Assembly (NCBI GenBank): GCA_045658985.1
Contig: JAZOWC010000068.1
Span: 1-64,000 of the forward strand
Length of the DNA stretch: 64,000 bases
Source of the DNA: RGIG3513 sp045658985
GTDB lineage: Bacteria > Bacillota > Clostridia > Oscillospirales > Butyricicoccaceae
Direction: 5' to 3'
The notes under the pieces were generated by a model. It was not told the DNA's origin, made no database searches, and was given only the letters and a program-made list of their open reading frames with translations. Of the stretch, positions 7,707 through 14,436 are shown piece after piece. Made by a program: the position numbers and the translations under genes. The stretch's first letter is position 1; every line of letters starts with the position of its first letter.

Positions 7707-8354
7707 ATGAAAGCAAAAGGAAAAATCCGCCTTGCCGCCGTATTTCTGCTCTGTATAGCGGTGCTTGCCGCCTGCTCACGGTCGGATGACGGCGGGCACA
7801 GCCATTATTTCCGCGCCGCGACCTGCTCTCTGCCAAAGGTCTGCGAGTGCGGCGCAACCAAAGGCGAAGCTATAGGACACAGATATTCGGAGGCTACCTG
7901 CACCGTGCCCAAGACCTGCTCGGTTTGCGGCGCTACCGAGGGCGAAGTTGCAGGACACAGCTGGAAGGATGCCACTTGCACAGCCCCCAAAACCTGCTCT
8001 ATGTGCAGCGCCACCGAGGGTGAGACTACGGCGCACAGCTGGAAGAATGCCACCTGTACAGCTCCCAAGACTTGCTCTATGTGCGGCATCACCGAGGGTG
8101 AGACTACGGCGCACAGCTGGAAAGATGCCGATTACACCGCACCCAGAACCTGCACCGCCTGCGGAAAAACCGAGGGGCATCCCCTCGACGTGCCTGGCAA
8201 ATCCAATTACCACGGGCACATATACACGGGCGGCCCGTCAAGCAAAAAATACCACTACGAGGCATCCTGCCCGGGCAAAAACAGCCACGAAATAACCTGG
8301 GACGAGGTGGAAAGCCGCAAGCTCGGCCCATGCGGCACCTGCGTACTCAAGTGA
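7707..8354 (+). CDS. Secreted lipoprotein with five Cys/His-containing repeats
   Basis: 215 residues. A lipoprotein signal ends in the lipobox LAAC at Cys23, so the protein should be anchored on the outer face of the membrane. Residues about 30-155 hold five tandem units of ~22-24 residues with the pattern H-x-(F/W/Y)-x-x-A-(T/D)-C/Y-T-x-P-(K/R)-(T/V)-C-x-x-C-(G/S)-x-T-x-G. Each gives a CxxC pair and a His, which could bind metal or form disulfides. The C-terminal part (about 160-215) has HGH, HYEASC and GPCGTC motifs and a different composition. Such repeats are known from other Firmicutes surface proteins without defined function; metal binding is inference. The gene has its own promoter. 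Confidence 0.8.
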   Translation: MKAKGKIRLAAVFLLCIAVLAACSRSDDGGHSHYFRAATCSLPKVCECGATKGEAIGHRYSEATCTVPKTCSVCGATEGEVAGHSWKDATCTAPKTCSMCSATEGETTAHSWKNATCTAPKTCSMCGITEGETTAHSWKDADYTAPRTCTACGKTEGHPLDVPGKSNYHGHIYTGGPSSKKYHYEASCPGKNSHEITWDEVESRKLGPCGTCVLK

Positions 8355-8372
8355 GAGGAAGTACGGCTTTCC

Positions 8373-8393
8373 CTCGAGGGTTCGAATCCCTCC
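8373..8393 (+). repeat. 21-base copy of the tRNA-Ser T-arm, plus orientation
   Basis: These 21 bases are the exact reverse complement of 9227-9247 within the intact tRNA-Ser gene (variable-arm end, T-stem/loop and first acceptor base). The flanks do not match a tRNA. It marks the left edge of the four-helix-bundle/hairpin-array unit. Confidence 0.7.
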
Positions 8394-8416
8394 ATACAAA
8401 CTCCATGCCTAAATAC

Positions 8417-8443
8417 AAAAAGAACACCCGATCGGGTGTTCTT
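8417..8443 (-). terminator. Palindromic terminator of the four-helix-bundle gene
   Basis: A perfect 24-base palindrome (8420-8443) is followed on the minus strand by a run of T. It lies 12 bases beyond the stop codon of the minus-strand gene. Confidence 0.75.
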
Positions 8444-8455
8444 GTCATATTTACG

Positions 8456-8803
8456 TTATTTAAGATTATCTTTTGCTGTGTTCACAGATGCAATAAGAAT
8501 ACGGCGGATCGTGCCGCACTGATTATAAAGCTCAACAGCAGAATCCTTGGCTATAATATCCGACTTGACAAAAAGTTCAATCCAGTATTCTGTTTCATAG
8601 CATTCCTTGAGTGCAATTTGAAGTTTTGAAATGAAATCGGCCTTTCCATGAGCGTAGTTAGCTTCACGAATATTGGCACCAATAGAGGTAGCCGACCTCT
8701 CAAGCTGATTTACAATAGAATAGTGGCCTTTGATCGATTCGCAAAGTCTTATAACCCTTACGGCAAAGTCGGTTGATAACTCCCGAAGTTTTGATTCTGC
8801 CAT
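8456..8803 (-). CDS. Four-helix-bundle protein (23S rRNA intervening-sequence / Avd-like family)
   Basis: 115 residues from the ATG at 8803, supported by GGTGGG 7 bases upstream. It matches the TIGR02436-type family: four amphipathic helices, a conserved middle with SATSIGANIREANYA, then KLQIALKE-C-ETEYW and a C-terminal RRILIAS helix. Known relatives are proteins encoded inside 23S rRNA intervening sequences and bAvd, the RNA/reverse-transcriptase partner of diversity-generating retroelements; they form pentameric basic barrels. No rRNA, reverse transcriptase or template/variable repeat is present here. Instead the gene stands alone, with its promoter abutting an array of small hairpins and tRNA-Ser fragments on both sides. 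Binding of the protein to that structured sequence is my inference. Confidence 0.88.
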   Translation of the reverse strand: MAESKLRELSTDFAVRVIRLCESIKGHYSIVNQLERSATSIGANIREANYAHGKADFISKLQIALKECYETEYWIELFVKSDIIAKDSAVELYNQCGTIRRILIASVNTAKDNLK

Positions 8804-8828
8804 ATTGATCCCACCTTTCTTAAATTTG

Positions 8829-8857
8829 ATTATCACATTACCATTCAGATAATCCAA
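8829..8857 (-). promoter_or_regulatory. Promoter of the four-helix-bundle gene, abutting the hairpin array
   Basis: TTGGAT (8857-8852) and GATAAT (8834-8829) are 17 bases apart on the minus strand. The first GTGAAAT unit of the hairpin array starts at the very next base (8858). Confidence 0.55.
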
Positions 8858-9028
8858 GTGAAATATCCTTTGGACGTGAAATAATGACCAATGGTCATTG
8901 TGAAATATTCGGTATTTTACCGAATGTGAAATGAAATAAATCCATCCACGCCCGCAGGCATTTCACATTGCGGAGCAATATTTCACACGGGTCGCGTATT
9001 TCACAAATCCCGTGAGGGATTTATTTCG
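8858..9028. repeat. Structured array: small hairpins separated by GTGAAAT, then by ATTTCAC
   Basis: Four exact GTGAAAT units (8858, 8876, 8900, 8926) are followed by three exact ATTTCAC units, their reverse complement (8960, 8980, 8998), and one degenerate copy near 9023. Almost every interval is itself a small inverted repeat: 8883-8899 (AATGACC/GGTCATT), 8907-8925 (ATTCGGTA/TACCGAAT), 8967-8979 (ATTGC/GCAAT), 9005-9022 (AAATCCC/GGGATTT). A longer-range pair, 8933-8943 with 9017-9027 (11 bases), encloses the right half. The design fits a multibranched RNA or an iteron-like protein-binding DNA. No coding sequence is seen in it. Confidence 0.85.
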
Positions 9029-9030
9029 TT

Positions 9031-9070
9031 GAAAAAGAAAGACAAGTCTTGCGACTTGTCTTTCTTTTTC
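9031..9070. terminator. Perfect 18-bp hairpin, terminator-like on both strands
   Basis: 9031-9048 and 9053-9070 are exact reverse complements around a TTGC loop. The arms are A-rich/T-rich at the base, so a T-run follows the stem on either strand. It separates the hairpin array from the tRNA-Ser-derived repeat. Confidence 0.7.
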
Positions 9071-9171
9071 TGGCGGAGAAGGAGGGATTCGCCCGACTGC
9101 GGTCGGAGCGGTGGTCGGCTCTGACTGCCACCGGCAGTCATTCACTACCGACCCTTCGAATCCCTCTTCTC
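9071..9171. repeat. tRNA-Ser 3'-end copy folded as an inverted repeat
   Basis: 9071-9091 is identical (21 bases) to 9217-9237, the 3' end of the intact tRNA-Ser including its CCA. 9155-9171 is an inverted copy of the same stretch with one base missing. Between them lies a smaller perfect hairpin (GACTGCC/GGCAGTC) in a G+C-rich segment. A 21-base direct repeat of a tRNA 3' end beside the tRNA is the usual footprint of site-specific integration, but only about 125 bases separate the copies. Confidence 0.7.
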
Positions 9172-9184
9172 TTTTCGTCACACG

Positions 9185-9213
9185 AAAAAGGCACACCTTT
9201 CGGTGTGCCTTTT
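9185..9213 (-). terminator. Terminator of the tRNA operon
   Basis: The stem GGCACACC/GGTGTGCC with a GAAA loop (minus strand) is followed by TTTTT, 4 bases past the tRNA-Ser CCA end. Confidence 0.8.
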
Positions 9214-9216
9214 GTG

Positions 9217-9308
9217 TGGCGGAGAAGGAGGGATTCGAACCCTCGAGACGCTTTTGACGCCTACACGATTTCCAATCGTGCGCGCTCGACCAACTACGCG
9301 ACTTCTCC
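9217..9308 (-). tRNA. tRNA-Ser (anticodon GGA)
   Basis: 92 bases. Acceptor GGAGAAG/CTTCTCC, discriminator G, encoded CCA, and anticodon stem CACGA/TCGTG around TTGGAAA, giving GGA. It has the long variable arm typical of class II tRNAs and T-arm GAGGG-loop-CCCTC. Confidence 0.96.
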
Positions 9309-9352
9309 ATAGGTCAAGAGACTATTTATATCAAGTTTTGACTGATTTCAAA

Positions 9353-9429
9353 TGGTGGGCCTCCAGGGACTCGAACCCGGGACCGTCCGGTTATGAGCCG
9401 GATGCTCTAACCAACTGAGCTAGAGGCCC
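9353..9429 (-). tRNA. tRNA with CAT anticodon (Met, or lysidine-type Ile2)
   Basis: 77 bases with encoded CCA and acceptor GGGCCTC/GAGGCCC. The anticodon loop reads CTCATAA, giving CAT. From sequence alone an elongator Met tRNA and an Ile2 tRNA needing lysidine modification cannot be separated safely. It is co-oriented with tRNA-Ser 44 bases downstream. Confidence 0.93.
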
Positions 9430-9459
9430 AAATACGCCGAACATTTGACAGCGTAGATA

Positions 9460-9488
9460 ATTATACACCATACTTTTTACTTTTGCAA
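9460..9488 (-). promoter_or_regulatory. Promoter of the tRNA operon
   Basis: TTGCAA (9488-9483) and TATAAT (9465-9460) have a 17-base spacer and lie 30 bases ahead of the CAT tRNA. Confidence 0.75.
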
Positions 9489-9527
9489 GTACTATTTTGA
9501 TATTTTTGTGAAAAAAGTTTTATTTTT

Positions 9528-10409
9528 TCACATAGTGCTCAATCCGGTGGCAGCAATCAGCAGCAGGATGGATATGCCCTGACTGAGGGTAAGCTTTTCG
9601 CGATAGAAAACCTTCGCCACCGCCACCGATGCCAGCATACCGACGGCACAGTTGATGATATTATAGCTTGTTACGGGCACTATCGCCAGCAGGGCTATCG
9701 TGCACAGGTTCGTGGTCTGATTGATGCCGCTGCGTACGCCCAGCAGGCCGGACTGGGCAAAGCTGAGGCTTTTGGCGATCTGTTTGAGGGTATGCTTTTT
9801 GCCAAAAAGCAGGTATGCACAAAAAACGGCAGATACCGCCAGCAGATAAATATTGACGTGCAGATAATACTCCCTGCCGTCCATATCGGGAAAAGCGGCA
9901 AACACCGAGCAGAGGATGTTCACCGCTGCCAAAAACACGAAATAAAAGGCACAGAACATAAAATCCGACTTTTTCATCCTGCTCTTGCCCCGCAGGCTCT
10001 CAAGGGCCGGCAATATGACAGCCGCAATGACCGCCGCTGCGGCGATCAGGCGGTATACACTCATCTGCTCGCCCAGAATAACGTAGCCAAACAGACTGGA
10101 GCCGATTATGGACGCCGAGGTGGAGATTATTGCCGCAAGGGGTATGCTCATATGTCTGTACTGGATTATTGCAAGGATCAGTCCCGCAAAACCCACTACT
10201 CCGTATATGCCGCCAAACAGCTCCATTTTGAGCTCGAAACGGAGGGGTACGCCTATTGCAAGATAATAGACCACTCCCACAAAGGCGTTTACCACGTTAG
10301 CCATCAGTATCTGCGGCAGATCAAAGGCGGTGGACGTCTGCAGTTTTTTGCTGGACAGTCTCTCGGCGCTTGTCAGCGCAAAGATTGCCGAAAACAGTAA
10401 AAAAGCCAT
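9528..10409 (-). CDS. EamA/DMT-superfamily permease
   Basis: Inner-membrane transporter of unknown substrate. 293 residues with about ten hydrophobic segments arranged as two five-helix halves, as in EamA drug/metabolite transporters; a hydrophilic linker with RGKSRMKKSD lies between the halves. The start at 10409 has GAGAGGA 8 bases upstream. It is monocistronic. The N-terminal half is divergent from the two EamA proteins at the right end of the window, so it is not a recent duplicate of them. No neighbour suggests a substrate. Confidence 0.8.
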   Translation of the reverse strand: MAFLLFSAIFALTSAERLSSKKLQTSTAFDLPQILMANVVNAFVGVVYYLAIGVPLRFELKMELFGGIYGVVGFAGLILAIIQYRHMSIPLAAIISTSASIIGSSLFGYVILGEQMSVYRLIAAAAVIAAVILPALESLRGKSRMKKSDFMFCAFYFVFLAAVNILCSVFAAFPDMDGREYYLHVNIYLLAVSAVFCAYLLFGKKHTLKQIAKSLSFAQSGLLGVRSGINQTTNLCTIALLAIVPVTSYNIINCAVGMLASVAVAKVFYREKLTLSQGISILLLIAATGLSTM

Positions 10410-10449
10410 AACACTGTTCCTCTCAAATATATGCCGGATATACAGATCG

Positions 10450-10477
10450 ATATTATCATAATGTGCATCAAAATCAA
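10450..10477 (-). promoter_or_regulatory. Promoter of the EamA gene
   Basis: TTGATT (10477-10472) and TAATAT (10455-10450) are 16 bases apart on the minus strand. Confidence 0.5.
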
Positions 10478-10520
10478 GATGAGTCCAAAAAATATTTTTG
10501 CTCCGCCGCCCCTAAGCAGA

Positions 10521-10551
10521 ATAAAACGCCGCGGCATATGCCGCGACGCTT
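10521..10551 (-). terminator. Terminator of rnpB
   Basis: A G+C-rich stem centred on GCATATGC is followed on the minus strand by TTTTATT, just after the RNase P RNA 3' end. Confidence 0.75.
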
Positions 10552-10561
10552 GTAGTTTGAG

Positions 10562-10901
10562 GGTGTCGGTCGGTCTGTAAGCCGGGTTCTGTCTTAAACG
10601 ACCATCTATCTGGGCAATGGGTCACCCCACGCCTCAAGCCACCTGTCCGAAGATTGGCCGAGCAAGCCGTGTCCCTCGAGTCGGTGTTGCATCGAATAGA
10701 GTTTACAGGACGGCGTAGTTACCTATGCCGGCGGTGAGGTCTTACCTCACCTTTCCACCCTTACCCCAAAAAATGAGGCGGTATATCTCTGTTGCACTTG
10801 TCCGGAGATTGCTCTCGGCTGATGTTATCAGCTACCCTGCTCTGTGATGCCCGGACTTTCCTCGTCCGCTTACGCGAGCGCGGTCGTTCGGCCGGCCGAC
10901 G
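10562..10901 (-). ncRNA. rnpB: RNase P RNA (class A)
   Basis: Catalytic RNA for 5' maturation of tRNAs. Hallmarks on the minus strand are GAGGAAAGTCCGGGC near the 5' end (P4 / CR-I), the GGTAAGGGTGGAAAGGTG core, and the conserved 3' segment AGAACCCGGCTTACAGACC. The ends can pair (GTCGG with CCGAC) as helix P1. The boundaries are set from the promoter spacing and the P1 helix and are accurate to a few bases. Confidence 0.95.
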
Positions 10902-10906
10902 AGGTG

Positions 10907-10935
10907 ATTATAACACAAGTTTATACTTTTATCAA
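10907..10935 (-). promoter_or_regulatory. Promoter of rnpB
   Basis: TTGATA (10935-10930) and TATAAT (10912-10907) have a 17-base spacer; the start point falls at about 10900. Confidence 0.75.
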
Positions 10936-10945
10936 GCATCATACC

Positions 10946-10974
10946 TTGTCAAAAATATGTGTTTGTAATATAAT
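10946..10974 (+). promoter_or_regulatory. Promoter of the murD-ruvC operon
   Basis: TTGTCA (10946-10951) and TATAAT (10969-10974) have a 17-base spacer. It is back to back with the rnpB promoter. Confidence 0.75.
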
Positions 10975-11011
10975 TATAATGTATAAATATCTTTTTTCGG
11001 AGGCGTTTTTG

Positions 11012-12370
11012 ATGCTGCGCGATTTTCTCGCTACACTGAAAGGCAAAAAGGTTTCGGTTATAGGCGCGGGAGTTTCCAACACTCCGCTTATCCGTATGCT
11101 GATCCCTTACTGTGAGCTTTTTGTCCACGACAAAAAGGTTGAATCGCAGTTTGACAGCGGCTTTATCGGTGAGCTTAAAGAACATAACGTAAAACTTATT
11201 CTTGGCGACGGGTATCTGGACTCTCTCGAGGGTGACGTGATATTCCGCACCCCCGGTGTGCGTCCCGACGTGCCTGCGCTTGAGGCTGCACGTGCCAGAG
11301 GTGCACAGATAACGTCCGAGATGGACGTGTTCTTCTCCCTCTGCCCCTGCCCCATCACCGCAATAACCGGCTCGGACGGCAAGACCACCACCTCTACCAT
11401 CATTGCCGAGCTGCTTAAAGCCGAAGGGTATGAGGTGTTCCTCGGCGGCAATATCGGCGCTCCCCTGCTCCCCCGACTGGACGAGATGAACCAAAACAGC
11501 CGCGTGGTGGTGGAGCTGTCCTCTTTTCAGCTGATGGATATGACCCACGCCCCGCAGGTGGCTGTAGTGACCAACGTCACTCCCAACCATCTGGACTGGC
11601 ACCGCGGTATGGGTGAGTACGAAAGTGCCAAGTACAATCTGCTGCAGCGCCAGACATCGGACAGTATTGCCGTACTCAACTATGACGATATGACCACCCG
11701 TGCATTCGGTGAAAAATGCCCCGCCTCGGTCAGGTATTTTTCTCTCGGTGACTCTAGCGCTCACTACAGCTTTGACGGAGAGAACATCTGCTTTGATGGC
11801 AAGCCTATACTCTCTGCATCCCGTCTGCGTATACCCGGCAGGCATAATATAGCCAACTACATGGCGGCCATCGCCGCCCCCGCTCACGAGGTCAGCGCAG
11901 AGAGTGTTGCCCGAGTTGCCGATACTTTTACCGGAGTTGAGCACCGTATTGAGTTTATACGCGAGCTTGACGGGGTAAAATACTATAACGACTCTATAGC
12001 AAGCAGTCCTACACGCTCTCAGGCGGGCCTGATGTGCTTTGACTGTCCCGTGGTGCTGATCGCGGGCGGCTATGACAAAAAGATCGCATTTGATGAGTTT
12101 GGTGAGCTGGTGTGCGAGCGGGTGGATACTCTGATGCTCTGCGGCGCCACCGCCGACAAGATCGAGGCGGCGGTTATAGGGGCAAAGAACCCAAAAAAAC
12201 CCGCCATACACCGATTTGATGACCTCAAGACCACCGTTGAGGCCTGCCGCAGGCTGGCCGCACCCGGCTCGGTGGTGCTATTCTCCCCTGCGTGTGCCAG
12301 CTTTGACCAGTTCCCCAATTTTATGGAGCGGGGCAGATTCTTCAAGCAGACAGTAAACGACCTTAAATAA
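11012..12370 (+). CDS. murD: UDP-N-acetylmuramoyl-L-alanine--D-glutamate ligase
   Basis: Cytoplasmic ATP-dependent ligase adding D-glutamate to UDP-MurNAc-L-Ala in peptidoglycan synthesis. 452 residues from the ATG at 11012, which has GGAGG 8 bases upstream; a longer frame to 10844 runs through rnpB and the promoter and is rejected. An N-terminal Rossmann-like domain (about 1-100) is followed by the ATP-binding motif GSDGKTTT (120-127), a central ligase domain with NHLDWH, and a C-terminal domain with YYNDSIASSPT. Length is as expected. It is the first gene of a seven-gene operon whose next members are aminopeptidases rather than other mur genes, which is unusual. Confidence 0.95.
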   Translation: MLRDFLATLKGKKVSVIGAGVSNTPLIRMLIPYCELFVHDKKVESQFDSGFIGELKEHNVKLILGDGYLDSLEGDVIFRTPGVRPDVPALEAARARGAQITSEMDVFFSLCPCPITAITGSDGKTTTSTIIAELLKAEGYEVFLGGNIGAPLLPRLDEMNQNSRVVVELSSFQLMDMTHAPQVAVVTNVTPNHLDWHRGMGEYESAKYNLLQRQTSDSIAVLNYDDMTTRAFGEKCPASVRYFSLGDSSAHYSFDGENICFDGKPILSASRLRIPGRHNIANYMAAIAAPAHEVSAESVARVADTFTGVEHRIEFIRELDGVKYYNDSIASSPTRSQAGLMCFDCPVVLIAGGYDKKIAFDEFGELVCERVDTLMLCGATADKIEAAVIGAKNPKKPAIHRFDDLKTTVEACRRLAAPGSVVLFSPACASFDQFPNFMERGRFFKQTVNDLK

Positions 12371-12385
12371 AGGAGTGTTGAGATT

Positions 12386-13414
12386 TTGGAACTTTTGAGC
12401 AAAATAAAAAAGCTCACCAGCGAGTTTGGCGTATCCGGTGACGAAAAGCGCGTCAGTGCCGTTGCCGCCGAGTTTTTGCGTGAATACACCGATCAGGTGG
12501 AGATCGACAAGTTCGGCAACGTGACGGGCTTTATACCCTGCGGCGTGGAGGGTGCTCCTACCCTGATGCTGGATGCACATATCGACCAGATCGGTTTTAT
12601 CGTCACAGAGATCACCGACGGGGGATTTTTGAGATTTATGTCCATCGGTGTCGACCAGCGTATGCTGCCCGGCAGCGAGCTTGCCGTGCTCACCCGCGAC
12701 GGTGTCATCCGCGGTGTTGTGGGAACCATCCCCGCAATTATGCAGAAGGACGAAAGCGCCTCTATCCCCCTCACCGACATGACCGTTGATATCGGCATGA
12801 CCGGAGAGGAAGCACGCAAGGTTGTGCGTGTAGGCGACTATATGGTGTTCTGGAACGACGGCTTTGAGCTGCTGGGCGACAAACTGTGCTCCAAGGCGTT
12901 GGACGACAGAGCCTGCTTTGTGTGCATACTCCACGCCCTTGAGCTGCTGAAAAGCAAGCCTCTCAAGGTCAACCTGCTGGTCTGTGCAAGCATCAAGGAG
13001 GAGCTGGGCGGTCACGGCTCGCTGTACGTGGCATACCGCCACAGACCCGAGTTTGCCATCGCTGTGGACGTATCCCACGCAAAGACCCCGGACGCACCCG
13101 AGGTGGTCTGTGAGCTGGGCAAAGGCCCCATCGTCGATATCGGCTACAACGCACGCCCCGAGCTGTTTGAGCTCGTAAAGAAGTCCGCCGATGCCCGGAA
13201 TATCCCCTATCAGGTCACCCCCTGCCCTGCAGGCAGCGGCACCAATGCCTGGAGCATTCAGCTGGCGGGCAAGGGCGTATCAACTATGGTAGTATCCCTG
13301 CCGCTTAAATACATGCATTCGCCCGTTGAGGTACTGCATATGAAGGACGTAGAAAATACCGGCGCACTGATCGCCGCCTTTGTATCTTCGTTTGATGGGA
13401 GGGTCGAGTTATGA
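12386..13414 (+). CDS. M42-family metallo-aminopeptidase (copy 1 of 4)
   Basis: Co-catalytic zinc/cobalt aminopeptidase of the glutamyl-/tetrahedral-aminopeptidase family; cytosolic. 342 residues, starting with TTG at 12386 behind AGGAG. Metal ligands and catalytic residues are recognisable: AHID near residue 67, the ALDDR bridging Asp, KEELGG with the catalytic Glu pair, the VDVSHA Asp and the C-terminal MHSPVE His. A PA-like dimerisation insert lies in between. It begins 15 bases after murD. Of the four copies it keeps the most canonical motifs. Confidence 0.92.
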   Translation: MELLSKIKKLTSEFGVSGDEKRVSAVAAEFLREYTDQVEIDKFGNVTGFIPCGVEGAPTLMLDAHIDQIGFIVTEITDGGFLRFMSIGVDQRMLPGSELAVLTRDGVIRGVVGTIPAIMQKDESASIPLTDMTVDIGMTGEEARKVVRVGDYMVFWNDGFELLGDKLCSKALDDRACFVCILHALELLKSKPLKVNLLVCASIKEELGGHGSLYVAYRHRPEFAIAVDVSHAKTPDAPEVVCELGKGPIVDIGYNARPELFELVKKSADARNIPYQVTPCPAGSGTNAWSIQLAGKGVSTMVVSLPLKYMHSPVEVLHMKDVENTGALIAAFVSSFDGRVEL

Positions 13415-14436
13415 TAGAGCTTATTCGTGATCTCAGCATGCTTGACGGTGTGCCCGGTTTTGAGACCGAGGTACGCAATTATATACGCGCCCGCGCAGAA
13501 CAGGTCTGTGATCAGGTGAGTGTAGACAGTCAGGGCAATCTGTTTGCATTCAAAAAGGGTTCCCGCTCCCCCTCTCGCCCCATAATGCTCACCGCTCATA
13601 TGGACGAGGTAGGTTTTTTGATCAAGAACATCCTGGAGGACGGTATGCTCAGGATAGTGGCTTCGGGCTCTGTAGATCCCCGCGTGCTCATCGGCCGCAA
13701 GATGAAGGTCGGCAAGAGCAAGCTGCCCGGAGTGATCTCCCTCAAGGCTATCCATCTGACCAAGCCCGACGAGCGCAAGAAAGCTCCCGACCTCAAGAGT
13801 CTGTATATCGATATCGGCGCATCCGGCCGCGAGGATGCCCTCAAATACGTCTCCATCGGTGATATGGCCGTGTTTGACAGCGAGTTTGCCCTCTTCGGCA
13901 ATGACTGCATCAAGGGCAAGGCACTGGACGACCGTATAGGCTGTGCTGTGCTCCTCAAGCTGATGGAGCAGGAACTCGGCTATGACACCTGGTTCGTCTT
14001 TACTGCCGCCGAGGAGATCGGCGCACGCGGCGCCATCAATGCCGTTCAGCACATCGATCCCGGCTTTATCGCTGCCGTGGACAGCACCGGTGCAGGCGAT
14101 ACTGCCGACACACCCGAGCATCTGCGCTCCTGCGAGATGCGTCGCGGCGCGGTCATCTCACTGATCGACCGCGGCACGGTGTTCCATCGCGGTCTGCGCG
14201 AGAAGATCACAAAGGCACTGGACAGAGAGTGCATCAGCTGGCAGTACCGCACACGCAGCGAGGGCGCTACCGACGCTATGGCACACATCTACGGCACGGG
14301 TGCAAAGGTATTCGGGCTGAGCACACCCGTCAGGTACATTCACTGTGCCTGCTCGGTGGCATATCTCCCCGACATTGATGCTGTGCTCAAAGCAGCAAAA
14401 ATATTCATTGAGGAAGCAGGTGACGGCAATGCTTGA
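13411..14436 (+). CDS. M42-family metallo-aminopeptidase (copy 2 of 4)
   Basis: 341 residues; GGGAGG lies upstream, and the start overlaps the previous stop (ATGA). Metal-site motifs are AHMDEVG, ALDDRIG, AEEIGARG, VDSTGAGD and a C-terminal IHCACSV in place of the usual IHSPVE. The acidic/small change there may alter metal geometry or substrate preference. The substrate pocket residues differ from copy 1, so this is an old duplication rather than a recent one. Tight overlap implies co-translation. Confidence 0.9.
   Translation: MIELIRDLSMLDGVPGFETEVRNYIRARAEQVCDQVSVDSQGNLFAFKKGSRSPSRPIMLTAHMDEVGFLIKNILEDGMLRIVASGSVDPRVLIGRKMKVGKSKLPGVISLKAIHLTKPDERKKAPDLKSLYIDIGASGREDALKYVSIGDMAVFDSEFALFGNDCIKGKALDDRIGCAVLLKLMEQELGYDTWFVFTAAEEIGARGAINAVQHIDPGFIAAVDSTGAGDTADTPEHLRSCEMRRGAVISLIDRGTVFHRGLREKITKALDRECISWQYRTRSEGATDAMAHIYGTGAKVFGLSTPVRYIHCACSVAYLPDIDAVLKAAKIFIEEAGDGNA

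Noticed and set aside
8858..9028. CRISPR array
   Set aside because: The repeated unit is only 7 bases, the gaps vary in length and are themselves palindromic, and the unit changes to its reverse complement halfway. No cas genes are present.
8456..9308. Diversity-generating retroelement
   Set aside because: The four-helix-bundle protein resembles Avd, but no reverse transcriptase, template repeat or variable repeat is found in the window.
10949..12211. 420-residue minus-strand frame within murD
   Set aside because: Antisense to murD, whose motifs are clear.
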